Of a stretch of 64,000 nt of DNA, positions 44,363 to 56,489 are shown piece by piece. The position numbers and the translations under genes are program-made. Position 1 is the first letter of the stretch, and each line of letters begins with the position of its first letter. The DNA comes from Macrosoma leucophasiata (Eukaryota; Arthropoda; Insecta; Lepidoptera; Hedylidae): NCBI GenBank assembly GCA_036365455.1, contig JAWQUS010000001.1, positions 25,451,046-25,515,045 on the forward strand. Direction: 5' to 3'. The notes below the pieces were generated by a model. The model worked only from the letters and a program-made list of their open reading frames with translations. It searched no databases and had not been told where the DNA came from.

Positions 44363-45871
44363 TTAGCAATATGCGATCTTTGCTCTCGCTAAAGTCTCCC
44401 ACCGTCTTCGTATTGCACAGTCACTGCTGAAGGCGCTGTGTTCGACATTGTCAAGCTTGGCGCCCACGCAGTTGCAACACGTGGGGGGTGTCTCCGCCAG
44501 CCACTCTGCACAGTTAGTCCTCACATGGGGGCCTCCGCAGTGGCTGCATTTTTCCTGTTGCTCCTTACAGAAACGTCTACCGTGTCCATAGCCTAGACAC
44601 ATGGAGCACTGGACTAGAGGTGATTGGTCTGCTACCTTGACCTTCTGGATGTCTATATGGAGCTCCCCCCTGTCCAGGATTCTGTTGTATAGGGTCGGAG
44701 ACACCCTTATCACGACGTGGCTAGTGTGGGGGTTTCGGGTTCTCTTTCGGAATCGCACCTCGATTCTATCCTCCTCTCCACTGAGGTCGCGGAATATGTC
44801 CCGGTTCTGTTTCCGTACCGCTTCGAGGATGTCTTCATTGCTGACGAACTGCATGACACCCTTCAGAATCAGAAGTGGGTCCTTGTTCCGCACCTCTTCT
44901 ACGGAGAGGTGGTCCCCCGCTTGTTTCAGCCTTTCCTGGACCTTTTGCTGATCTGTTTTCGTCCTACAGCCGAGAATCACTTTTCTGTTCTTGGCCTTGC
45001 GCACCTGATCCACAGTAACCCAGCCGTCTGTTGCCTTCACGGCCTGCCTCACTCGGTTTAGGACGTCATCCCCGGTCTCGGTTTCGTCTTTTGACGTAAT
45101 CACGACCGAGTGTAGAGCCGTCCTTTCTGGTTGCGGTCTTACTGGTTGGCTGGCTACTGCGTTGGCGTATGTCATTCTGTGCGCCATGTTTTCGTCTGCT
45201 TTTTTCAGCGATTCATTGAGGCCTTCAATCTTTTGTGTGTTGTCCTGTATAAGTCTCTTATGTTCTTTTATTATTCCCGTTAACTCTTTTAGTAATTTGT
45301 TTTCCTCCACTACTTTTTCTTCCACTAGTGTCTCTATCTTTTCCTCTCTGTCTGTTATTTTCATTTTCCTGTCTGCCTCTGCCTCCTTCACTAGTTGATA
45401 GAGTCTATCTACTGCACCTAGAACCTCGTTTTTTATTTCTGTTTTAGTGTTTCTCGAGGCATTGAGGTGGGCTTTAGCCTTTTGTAGGCAGTCTCGCGCT
45501 TCTCGTAACCTATCTTTTTTGTCGCCGATTTGCTTGGTTCTTTCCATCGCACCAGGGCTCTGTATTGACTCCACTGGAGTACTGTTGTCAGTGGTAGAGA
45601 TGATGGTGCCTTTCTGTGGCTGTCGCGCTGTAGAGATGGAGGCCGATTGTTTCTTAGGAGTGGTGGGGGGGGCCGGTTTCGATTTGGTTGTTGGTGGAGT
45701 TTTGTAGGGAGCCGGTCCCGCGTTTACCTTCCCTATCTCCCATTCCCCTATACTCCGTCTGACATTCGGATTCGATGGTCCTGCCATCGTCGTCTCTACT
45801 GAAGGTGTGTCAGCGGGGAATTTCCCTGTCGTCTCATCGGTTTTCTTGGCTGGCGTACGGAAACCGAACAT
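44363..45871 (-). CDS. Element B ORF1 (gag-like nucleic-acid-binding protein)
   Basis: 502 residues from ATG 45871 (MFGFRTPAKK) to TAA. N-terminal Pro/Ser/Thr-rich region, about 120-250 coiled-coil-like Lys/Glu-rich stretch (DRLYQLVKEAEADRKMK), then an RRM-like globular part (HSVVITSKDETETGDDVLNR) and three zinc knuckles from residue 422: CSMCLGYGHGRRFC, CSHCGGPHVRTNC and CCNC...H...C. Such ORF1 proteins coat the element RNA and deliver it to telomeres. ORF2 follows overlapping in another frame. Confidence 0.93.
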   Translation of the reverse strand: MFGFRTPAKKTDETTGKFPADTPSVETTMAGPSNPNVRRSIGEWEIGKVNAGPAPYKTPPTTKSKPAPPTTPKKQSASISTARQPQKGTIISTTDNSTPVESIQSPGAMERTKQIGDKKDRLREARDCLQKAKAHLNASRNTKTEIKNEVLGAVDRLYQLVKEAEADRKMKITDREEKIETLVEEKVVEENKLLKELTGIIKEHKRLIQDNTQKIEGLNESLKKADENMAHRMTYANAVASQPVRPQPERTALHSVVITSKDETETGDDVLNRVRQAVKATDGWVTVDQVRKAKNRKVILGCRTKTDQQKVQERLKQAGDHLSVEEVRNKDPLLILKGVMQFVSNEDILEAVRKQNRDIFRDLSGEEDRIEVRFRKRTRNPHTSHVVIRVSPTLYNRILDRGELHIDIQKVKVADQSPLVQCSMCLGYGHGRRFCKEQQEKCSHCGGPHVRTNCAEWLAETPPTCCNCVGAKLDNVEHSAFSSDCAIRRRWETLARAKIAYC

Positions 45872-47142
45872 TTTGCCAGGGGATGCGTCAAGTCAGCCGC
45901 AGGTCGTAAATTTGTAAAAGTTGTAAACTACCTTCGGTTGACAATCGACAGTGTAGAATAAAACAAATAAAACAAGTTAATACACAGATAGAATTTTACA
46001 CAATTTGTAAACAATACTATTATACCGATTAATATATTTCCTTGTAGGATCCGGTCGTTCTAATTTCTAATGTGCTTTTTGTTTACAGGTCGGCGTGCAG
46101 CTCCAGTCACCGGCGTCAACGGGGTCTCGAGGTCAACGGGGTCAACGAGGTCATCAGGTTGGAGGGAAGAAGGAAGGAGACTGCACACGGAGCCGTTTCG
46201 CTGGGATCTCAGGTAAGTATTTTGTGTATTTTTATTATTTATGAAGTCAAGTTGACCCTACCTAGAGCTTGTCTGATTTAAGCTTATTAAGTTACCCTTT
46301 TTTGGGGCTTGCCCAAGTCACACTACGTGCTAAAATGTCCTACACTAGGAAACATCAAGAATTTACTAAAATTTATTTTTGACTCTACCTAGAGTCAAAC
46401 TCTATGTTCCGATGAATAGCTCTCGTCGAGCCCTATCAATCGATACCAAACTCGGGTAACCCAGCTATAGTAGTTTCCGAGTTATCAGTACTCCGATTCT
46501 CGGACTAATTTCGTGCAAAGTGTCCGAATCTCGGAAAATTCGTGTATCTCGGGAACCACGGGGCGTAGAGTACCCGACCCTGGGCTTTCCTGAATGGGGC
46601 CGCCGAGAGCTATCCGATGGTGTGGTTTTCAGCACTACAAATTTGTTGGGCCTGAATTTGGCTGAAATTTGGCTAAAAACAAAGTAGAAGTCCTATTAAG
46701 TCGACAAGAGGAAACCCCAGTGCTCTACGACCTCTGGTTGGGAAGATATAGAGGTTTGAAAATTTTCAAAATGGCGGCTGAGCTGTCAAGTGCTCTGTTT
46801 GCCGGCGTCTATCTACCTTTCCAGATGCCGCAGGACACCCGAGTTTGGGTTCGCTGAACCCGTCTCAGTCTGCTCTCCACGGTGGTACCACTTTCAGGAG
46901 GCAAGTTATTCAGGACGCTGAAATTACCTGAAATTGGGTGCGATAGAAAGAATGAAGTCCCCTGGTACCAAATCTGAAGTCGGCGACTCCGTGCGACCTC
47001 CGGTTTCAGAGATATGTAAGTTTAAGTAAAACCAAGATGGCGGCCCAACTGTCAAAGTGTAACTTTGAAGGGTGATATCTCCGGAACTATGAGGCGCAGG
47101 AAGTTCCGGTTTTCAGGGGGGATGATGCGCAGGATAGACAGG
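45872..47142 (-). promoter_or_regulatory. Element B 5' leader with two YY1/Pho-like motifs
   Basis: Untranslated leader, where R1-type elements carry an internal promoter (family knowledge). Two copies of a motif, CAAAATGGCGGCTGAGCTGT (46767) and CAAGATGGCGGCCCAACTGT (47033), lie 266 bases apart within two loose repeats. AAGATGGCGGC is the classical YY1/Pleiohomeotic binding core. The distal copy lies about 90-110 bases from the element's 5' end. Confidence 0.5.
46089..46212 (+). other. Exon-like segment antisense to element B
   Basis: On the plus strand, a candidate branch site (TTCTAAT) and pyrimidine-rich TTTTTGTTTACAG precede 46089, and CTCAG|GTAAGTAT follows 46212. Both splice signals are near consensus. 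The 124-bp segment is GC-rich with GTCAACGGGGTC repeats. No protein family recognised. It may be a chance or captured exon of an antisense transcript. Confidence 0.35.
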
Positions 47143-47158
47143 TTAGGTTAGGTTAGGT
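47141..47158 (+). repeat. Short TTAGG stretch between B and C
   Basis: GGTTAGGTTAGGTTAGG: about three telomeric units left between B's 5' end and the next T run. Confidence 0.95.
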
Positions 47159-47172
47159 TTTTTTTTTTTTTT

Positions 47173-47514
47173 GAATCCACCAAGAATAACTCTTGGTGGG
47201 AAGTTACAAAAGCCGTCGAGGCCCTCGCTTAGGGATACGGGCGACCTCGGGACTATAAAGAACACTAGCTAAATGAATGATTCTATTATTGGAAGGATTT
47301 TTAACGGGAAGGAGATATATAGGGAAATCAAATACATAATGATATAATATGCAACTTTTTACAAAATTGATGCATGACTAAGGGTTTACAATTTCTTAGG
47401 TAACAATTACTATCTAGGGTATAAGATTTTTTTTTTTTTTTTTTTAATTATTATTATTTATTTATTTTTTTTATTATTATTAGGTTCTTCTTTTTTTTTT
47501 CCTTTACTATTATT

Positions 47515-47517
<3 letters not shown>
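47173..47517 (-). mobile_element. Inward terminal segment of element C (or a separate truncated element)
   Basis: Next to the T run is a 9-bp hairpin (47177-47185 / 47191-47199, CCACCAAGA...TCTTGGTGG). A 26-base motif at 47221-47246 (core CCTCGCTTAGGGATACGGGC) matches 61619-61644 of element D at 21 of 26 positions. T-rich sequence follows, as in D. On the right it meets TTATTAGG and a pure run of 47 T (47518-47564), which could be internal to C's 3' UTR or the tail of C itself. Confidence 0.6.
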
Positions 47518-47567
<50 letters not shown>

Positions 47568-48169
47568 GAGTCCCCTTTTTCATCTTATTATTAAGTGTAA
47601 ACAAAACAGAAGCTCATTTCCTATGAGAAGAACATAAATTTTCAAGGTTATTGAATGTAAAGGTAAAAAGAAAGTTGCATGTTAGTGTTAGGTACAATGT
47701 GACTTATGCGATATGTTACAAATGATCATTTTATCACTAATTACGAGCAGATTAGCAAGTACTTGATTTACAAACTTTGAAGAAAAGGTTAAGATCAAAA
47801 TATTAAGAATACAGTGGTAAGCTATAAGAAGGAGTTAAGGGAGAGTTGCTTATTTAAACTTAGCTAATATGACTTATGTGGTATAAAATTAATAATAATA
47901 CTAATCAGCCTATGATTACATTCAGAGCAGAAAATACAGTCTCCTTCTTCTATTCAATAATTTATGTACAGAGAATAATCAGATAGTTAATCATTTTGAG
48001 GATACTCATCTAGAGGAAACAAGCGCATCAATCATTTGATCAAAATATTCCTGCTACAAACTGAAAATCTGCATTAATAACAATAAATTTAATTTAGCAA
48101 CAAACAGTTTTATTAATAGTCTAAATCGAATATATACATGAGTGATATCAGTTACTGATTGTTTTAATA

Positions 48170-51100
48170 TGGGTTGCGTAGAAAAAGAAACAAAAGTAAA
48201 CTTCTAAAGTATGAGTTATATTTACGTAATGAGTGAAGTAGTGATAGTGAGCTCATAAGGAGTGAAATGAAAGGATGTGAAATGAATATTTATTGTGTAT
48301 TTACAGTGTGCCATATCGATGTATGAGTTTAATTAAATAGGTCAGCGGCAGCGCCCCCCAGTGGGACGCCGCTGTAACAGAGTCATTACCTTAATTCAGA
48401 AAGGGCTATGGCTCAGTCAGGCGACGAGGCAACTCGATGAGGCCTCAAACTAATACCCATGCTAGGTATAAGAACCATGTAGGTCACCAGACGTAGCCAT
48501 GTAGCCAAGTTTAATATTTTAATGTTAATTCTTTTATATTGTGGCACTCCGAATTAAAGGGTGATAATTCATTGGTCCGGCTAGGCAAAGTTACTCTAAT
48601 AATGTCATGTTAGGTGTTTGATAGGTGCCTGTGAGACAATACACATGGGATAATGTAAAGGAAAAAGTGATTTTTATATTGGCATATTTATGTTATATAT
48701 GTAATGTCATGGGTAGGTAGTGTTTGTGTGAGTGTGTAGGTAGAAGATTGCAAATTGTAGGTATAATGTAAGGAATGTGTGTAACGACTTGGGTTAATTT
48801 TGTATATGTAGGTATGTGGGTGGGAGATATGAGTTATAGGTATTATATATGTTGTGTAAATGATGACATAGATAATTTATATGCATATAGGTGTTTGAGT
48901 GGAAAATGTAAGTTGTAGGTACTATGTATGGTGCGTATTTAAAGGCATGGTTGGGTATTCTACATAAAGATGTGTAAGTAAAAAATGTTAGTTGTAGGTA
49001 TTGTGTATGTATTGTCGTGGGTGAGAAATGAGTGTATAAATAGGTGGGTGGAGGGTACAGGTTGTAGGTATTATGTATAATATATATATTCATGTATATA
49101 TACTGACATGATTGAGTATTATCTATAAAAATGTGATGGTAGAAATTATTGGCTCTAGGTGTTTTGAATGTAATGTCGTGAGTGAGTAATATGTATATAG
49201 ATGTGTGGGTGGAGGGTAGTTTAGGTGTTATGTATATGTATGTGATGACATGGATTAGTAGTTGAATGTAGTTATGTGTGGGTGGGGAATATAAGTAGTA
49301 GGTATTATGTTGCTTGTTTGCAGATTACGTATTAAAAGAAAACAAAGGTAAACTTCTAAAGTATGAGTGGTATTTACATATTGAATAAATCTTTAATAGT
49401 TATCTCATATATAATTGTAATAAATGTTATCTGATGATGTATTTGGTGTGAGATGAGCATTTAAAGTGCAATGAAGTGAGTTGGATGTTTATTATATATT
49501 AACAGTGTGCCATATGGATGTGTGAGTTTAATTTAATAAGTCAGCGGCAGCGCCCCCTAGTGGGACGCCGCAGTAACAGAGTCATTACATTGATTCAGAA
49601 AGGGCTATGGCTCAGTCAGGTGACGAGGCAACTCGATGAGGCCTCAAACTAATACCCATACTAGGTATTAGAACCGTGTTGGTCACCAGACATAGCCATA
49701 TGGTCAATGTTAATGTTTTAATATTAAATCATTCAAAGTGTTGCACTCCGAATTTAAGGGTGATAATTCATTAGTCTGACTAGATGAAATTGCACCGATA
49801 TAGTATGTTAGGTATTTGGTAGGTGAATGCGAGGTGATGAAATACATGGGGTTATGTATAGGAGAAAGTGGTTTTTACATTGGCATATTTATATTACATA
49901 TGTAATGTCGTGGGTAATAAGTGTTTGTGTGAGTGTGTAGGTGGAAATTTGCGAATTGTAGGTATCTTGTAGGATATGTGTGTAACGACATGGATTAATG
50001 GTGCATATATAGGTATATGGGTGGGAGATATGACTTATAGATATTGTATGTAATATGTATGCGGTGACATGATTGAGTTTTGTATATAGAAGTGTGTAGG
50101 TAGAAATAATTGGTTACCAGGTGTTATGTATGTAATGTCATGAGTGAGTGGTATGTATATAGTTGTGTGGATGGAAGGTAGTTTTAGGTGTTATGCATGG
50201 TATGTGTGTGGTGACATGGATTAGTGGTATAATATAGGTATGTGTGAGTGGGGAGTGTAGGTAGTAGGTATTATGTTGCTTATTTGCAGGTTATATAATA
50301 AAAGGAAACAAAAGTAAACTTCTAAAGTATAAGTGATATTTACATAATTAATATTATATAATAAAAGAAAACAAAAGTAAATTTCTAAAGTATAAGTGAT
50401 ATTTACATAATTAATAAATCACTGATATTAGACTCATATATAGTAGTAATAAGATTGTATGATGATGTATATGGTGTAGGATGGACATTTATTGTGTAAT
50501 GAAGTATGTGCAGTATTGAGGATATTATGTTAGATTTATTAAATCATAGGCAGCGCCCCCAGGGGGGGCGCCGCAGTACCAAAGTCTTTACCTCGATTAA
50601 GGGTAGGCTGTGGCGCAGTCAGGCGACGAGGCAACTCATCGAGGCCCCAAACTAGGACCCATACTAGGTATTAAGATTACCATATTGGTCACCGGACATA
50701 GCCACGTAGCCGAATTTAATATTTTATTATCTATACATTTCCCATGTGGGCGCTCGTTCGGAGCGCCACATGTAAAATGTATCTAGCATCTAGCATCGAA
50801 CAGGGTCACAGGGCTTAGGTGAAGTTATGGTGGGAATACACTTATCACGTGAGTGATAGCGCGTCCACAGTGCCGCTTGAAAATGTGTTTTAGCAGTTTT
50901 AATAAATTAAGACAAAATGATCAAAGTAGGTTATAGGTATGACGTGGCGGCTAATACAATTTTATTAATAAGCTGAAACTTAAAATTGAATGATAATTAA
51001 TGTAATGGTAACTGGGTGTAATGAGGATTGACCCTGATGTAGATTGCGATTTAATTTCTGTATCCCGCCATCTATGGGCGAGCATTTAGTATCAGAATCA

Positions 51101-53170
51101 GATTGTATGATATGGGTGGTAATTTGTTAGTCAATCTAGATCAAATTACGCCAATAATGTCTTGTTAGGTATTTGGTGGGTAAATAGGTAATGAAGTACA
51201 TGGGGTTATGTATAGGAAAAAGTGATTTTCATATTGACATATATATGATGTATGTAATATCATGGGTAGGTAGTGTTAATGTAAGTGTGTATAGGAAAAT
51301 ACAAATTGTAGGTATTATGTATGATATGTACGTATTGGCATAGGTAAGTAATATATATGTATATAGGAGTGTGAGTGGAATACGTGAGTAGTAGGTAATA
51401 TAGTAGAATGTATTTCGTATTAGTGACATGTTTGAGTATTATATGTAAAGATGTGTAGGAAAATATTGCTGTAGGTGTTATGTATATGATGTCGTGGATG
51501 AGAAATATGTATATAGATAGGTGAGTGAAAGGTATAGGTTGCAGGTATTATGTATAATATATATATGTAATGTAATGATTAAGTATTCAATATAAATATG
51601 TGTAGGTAAGAGATATTAATTATAGGTATTATGTGTGTAGTATCATGGTTAGTGATGTGTATATAGACGTGTGAATGGAAGGTAATTTTAGGTATTGTGT
51701 ATAGTATGTACCTATGTGATGACATAGATGAGTAGTATAAATATAGGTATGTGTGGGTGGGGAATATAATTTATAGGTATTATGTTGCTTATTTGCAGGT
51801 TACATAGTAAAAGAAAACAAAAGTAAACTTCTAAAGTATGAATAGTATTTACATTATGAGTTGATCACTGATAGTGAACTCATATAGAGTAATAGTAAAT
51901 TTATGTGATAATATATATGGTGTGAGATACACATTTATTGTGTAAAGATATTTGGGCAACATTAATGCTGTAGTTAAGTTTATTAAGTCAGCATCAGCGC
52001 CCCCAATCGGAGCGCCGCTGTACCGAAGTCGTTACCCTAGTTAAGTAAAGGCTATGGCCAAGTCAGGCGACGAGGCAACTCAACGAGGCCTCAAATTAAG
52101 ACCCCTACTAGGTTACAAACCATGTTGGTCACCAGACATAGCCATATAGCCAAATTTAATGTTTCAATATCAATTCATTTATAATGTGGCACTCCGAATG
52201 AGTGCCATCTAGCATCGAGCAGGGTGACCGGGCTAAGACGAGGTTATGGTAGTCGCCCACTTACCACGTGAGTGATATCTCGTCCGGGGTGCCGCTTGAG
52301 AATGTGTTATGATATTATTGATAGGTTAGAGAGAGTTGGTTAAAGTAAGTTATTCGTAGGACGTGTCTTCTAATGAAAATTTATTAGTGTGCTGGAATTT
52401 AATATTGATTTATAATTGGTGTAATGGTCGTTGTGTGTAATGAGAGTTGACCTTAATGTGGGAGCATTATCCAGTTAAAGATTGCGTTTTAATATCTGTG
52501 TCCCGCCATCTATGCGCGAGAGGTTAGTATCAGAGTCGGATTTGTTCTATCTCAAAGGTGGTAATACATTAGTCTGGCTAGGTCAAGTTAAATAGGTACG
52601 GTCATGTTGGATATTTAATAGGTATTTGCAAGATAATGTGGCGCGTAGGTTGATGTATAGGCAAAAGCGATTTGTGTGTTGGTTTATTTATGATATGTAT
52701 GTAGTGGCATGGGTAGGTAGTGTTTAAATAAGTGTGTAAGTGGAAATTACGATTTATAGGTATTATGTTTGGTATATATGAAAAGGCATGGATGAATGGT
52801 ATATATTTAGGTATTTGAATAGAAGATATGTATTATATGTATTATGTGAAATATATATATAATGTCATGGATGGGTAATATTTATATATATGTGTGTGGG
52901 TGAGAGATACATGTTGTAGGTATGATGTGTGGTATGTATTTATTGACGTGTTTTAGTGTGATTTACAGAGATGTGTAAATAGAAGATATTAGTTGTAGGT
53001 ATAATGTGTATGGTGACATTAATGGATAATATATGTGGATGGAAGGTATAAGTAGTAGGTATTATGTGTGGTATGTAAGTGATGACATAGATGAGTAGTG
53101 TAGGTGAGGTTATGTGTGGGTAGAAAACATAAATTGTAGGTATGATGTTGCTTGGGTGTTGGGTGGGATA
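48170..53170. repeat. Tandem array I: four 1.0-1.5 kb degenerate units with GC islands
   Basis: A marker ACAAAAGTAAACTTCTAAAG starts units near 48190, 49340 (one change), 50305 (partly duplicated at 50365) and 51815. Each unit carries a conserved GC-rich island of about 175 bp (48341-48520, 49540-49720, 50545-50730, 51986-52170). The island contains GCGCCCCC, CGCCGC and AGGCGACGAGGCAACTC. Units 3 and 4 carry an extra segment with CACGTGAGTGATA and TCCCGCCATCTATG that units 1 and 2 lack. Between islands the sequence is full of TAGGTATTATGT-like motifs. No coding capacity. Confidence 0.85.
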
Positions 53171-56100
53171 GGTATTATCAGTAGGTGTAAATTAGTATTG
53201 CTATATTGCAAGTTCTGCAAATATTTGTATAGGTAGGTAAATATTGTGTTATGTTAAAGGTAATATATTTAAAGTTACATTTTAAGTCACAAAGCAACAT
53301 GAGTTACTTAGCCGTACCCACATGGCAATAAATGTATGTCAACCTTAATATAATATGGGCTTGTTTGTACAAGTGCCGTGCCGCGCAGCCCGGCAGCGCG
53401 GTGCGCCGCCGGATGGCGCCACCGTGGCGGCGTCGCATTAATATGAAAAAGTTATCGTTGTGATAACATCGACTGGTGGTAGGAATGCGCAACTCAATCC
53501 AATATTGCAAATTGAAGTGGCTCGAGTGACGGACTGGTAAAGCATGGGGCTGTATAAGGCCGGTGTACACTGGGTGTGGAGACATCCTTGTAATACTTTT
53601 ATTAGTAGTTAAGTAGTTCGTAATTTAGGAGTTGTTATAAGCAGAGGGTCAGATTGTTTTTGGTATATTATTATTATCTGGGTATGTTGTTATTATTACG
53701 ATCATGATGATAACAGGTAGATGAAAGTTTGTTTGTAAGTATATGGTGGTTTGTTTATATAGGTGTGGGTGTGTAAATAAATAACGTAGATGCCCATAGT
53801 TAAATAAGTATGATGTTGTGTCTTATGTATTATGTTGTAGGTATATATAACGTAGGTTTAATAATAAGGAATTCTTATAAGTGCGCATATACGTATATAT
53901 GTTTAAGGTGTCTATCATGATATAGTTAGGTATGTTGAGATAAGGTATGGGTATAATAATGCGATAACGTAATATATAATAGAGAATCCCTTCAATATAA
54001 GCGTTAGTTAGGTATAAGGGAGTAAAGCTTACTATACCTATATAGTGTATGCTGGTAATATGAGTATGTGTGATGAGGTATGTGTCTATTCAACAGAAAC
54101 AAGTGTAATAGGGTATCAGTATGACAGTGTGAGGATGGTGTGTGGAATTTGATGAATTTTGGTGTGTCACCGGCTTTATGTACTTTGTTGTCATGCACGG
54201 CGAGCGTGAGACGCGAGGTGGTGAATGTAATCTATTTTTTTTAGAGGGCGACGTTGCCGTCATTGTTGGTGGCTTGTGCAGGGAATTTTATACAAGCAGA
54301 GAATTTATGTTTCTTGTTAGAACCGAAATAATTGTCTAAGGGTAACTGCACAGTCTATACACGGTAAACTTTTACAAAAATGAAGTTGATTTGTTGAGTG
54401 GGGTATGACTGTCGGACTGATTAATTAATGGAATAGTATGGTTTAAATACATTAGTACCGGATATATGTGAATTATATATATAACTACGGTTTACGTATA
54501 TGTGTGAATGTATATAAGGGGTATAGTATATAGTATACATATTAGTTAAGTCAAAGGTATATATGGTTTATACGCTAGGCTGTATTAGTTAAAGGGCGAG
54601 TATCTATATAGGTGTATGTTTAGGAGAAACATTGTTCTATATACTAATATATGGTTAATCTAGTGTGTTAGTGTGGTGATGGGGCCGACCGCTTGTGTGC
54701 GAGTAAATCTAAGTTGAATGTTATTTATTTGTACATAGTTACGTATTATGTGAGTTGTTGCGATTTTAGTGTGCAATCGGCCTTATGCAGGTGTGCATTT
54801 GTTTACTCCGTCGAGCGGCGGCCGGGCTCAGGAATGTGGTCAAGTTCGAGCGGCAGGTTATGCATTTGAATAAAATAGTGTAGCTATATGGGTCTATTGT
54901 AACTATGCGATATTGTGTTTAAACTGGATAGTGTAGCTATATGTAGCGGTTTTATGTGTACGATACGAGAATATCGTATGTGTTTATACGATTCATAGGA
55001 ATGCGAGGTTGCCGCTCGAGCTGCGGACAGACCTTGAACGCCGAGCTAGGTCAACAAGATGATGAGAGCACTCATATGATTACGTAGGTGTGTATATAAA
55101 GATGTCGAGCAGATTTGTTATATGCAAAATCAATCTGAGCTGTTGTATTGTGGAGGTTTAGTGCCTATGTATGTAGTAAGATATTGCATGCCAGTTGGTC
55201 CAGAGCTATAGTGTCACCGATAGTCTAGATTACTTAGCATGCAGATATGTGAGTTTTCTGGTTTTTAGTAGATTGGACAGAAGCTCACTAGGTGCAGCAT
55301 TAGGTGCGTCACGTATCCCCCCGGATCCATGCGTTAATTGATAGGGAGATATCAATTGAGTACATAGGTTCGGGGGGGGTCGGGACCCAGGCAATGCACC
55401 CTGCGGTGTCCACAACCAGTAGCACGATTCATCCGTGATCTCATCAGGGATGAAAGGTGCGCAAGCTGTGGTCACGCAATCATGAGTTACTGTCTGTACC
55501 TAGTGTTAATTGTAAGTCGAAGAGCTATCTCATCATAGATACTGTTAGAATAAATAATGAAGTATTAGGTGCGTCAATTCTATGTTCGTAGATTGTTTTG
55601 CCTTGTCAGTATAAGTGAAAAGCTTTCAAAGAGAGCAGTACAGCTGGTAATGGTAGGTACCTATTGGTGTAGTGAGAGTAATAGTACGGTATTAGTTAGT
55701 TATTTGAGTTCCGTGTGTACGTGTATGTTGAACACGTTATATTATGGAGTGTAATTCTATGAATGTTGAAAATTGTATTATAAATAGATAAGTATTAGTG
55801 TAAATACGTTATAAAGAAATGGGTAAGTGCCTAGGTAGGTATATACAAGTAAATAGTAGGTGGTAAGTAGTAATATCGATGTTACCTTGTATGAACGATT
55901 TTAGTTGTTTCATATATAGTAAAAAGGTTAGGTTATGTAAGGGATAGATAGACGGAGCAAGATCGCTTTACGGTCAAAGCGTCTTGGTCCGCCTCTAGCA
56001 ATTCCACTGCGATCAAGTTATAGTGAGTTGTATATGACGTCAGTGCACCAGTAGGTCCAGTTCAGAGATGAGAACCGGGGCACGTGGCGCATCGATGTGC

Positions 56101-56480
56101 CAATTTATAGGTATAGTTATCTGTACTAAGAGTCCCCTACTTGCATTGGACTTTGGTGCCTCGGCGCTCTCCGGGCCCATTCATTTATTGATATATCATA
56201 TATCAATTAGATAAATGGGGCCGGCAGGGGTCAAGGCACACACAGTGCAAGAATGTTGCCACCACCTAGTCAGTCCGCTGTCGTAAGCATGGCCCGCGGC
56301 AGCCGGCGTACTGGTGGTGGTGTCATATGAATAGGAGGGACATTGTGAGGCCAATTATTATATTATATATTAGCCATTGCTCACCTGCTTAATCGCAAAA
56401 GCGGATGAGAGGATCTATGAGTAAGTTCATACTGTTGTGTGGCATCAATGGGTAATTGAGGTGTTGCGTATGCTACCAAT
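53171..56480. other. Non-coding middle of element C with structured GC patches
   Basis: C-poor plus strand broken by GC-rich patches (53373-53440, 54800-54840, 55290-55450, 56100-56330). Two long hairpins: 55317-55379 (C6 against G8, apex AATTGATA/TATCAATT) and 56174-56222 (GGGCCC...GGGGCC base, ATTTAT and TTGATATAT stems). Open frames here are short and resemble no family. Confidence 0.6.
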
Positions 56481-56489
56481 AGCTAAGGT

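Larger units (their letters stand above)
40070..47142 (-). mobile_element. Element B: apparently intact TRAS/R1-type telomeric retrotransposon
   Basis: Poly(A) tail of about 70 (T run 40070-40141 with one AA), 3' UTR, ORF2, ORF1 and a 1.27 kb 5' leader ending AGGATAGACAGG (47131-47142) directly against TTAGG. Both ORFs are open. Coding and 3' UTR sequence closely resemble element A. A short hairpin CTGA/TCAG near 40154-40166 sits next to the tail, and ATGGGTGGGATTCCCAT at about 40277 is conserved at about 34377 in A. Confidence 0.92.

Noticed and set aside
35060..44950. Many plus-strand frames of 60-190 codons across elements A and B
   Set aside because: Antisense shadows of intact ORF1 and ORF2; the same shadows appear at the same places in both copies.
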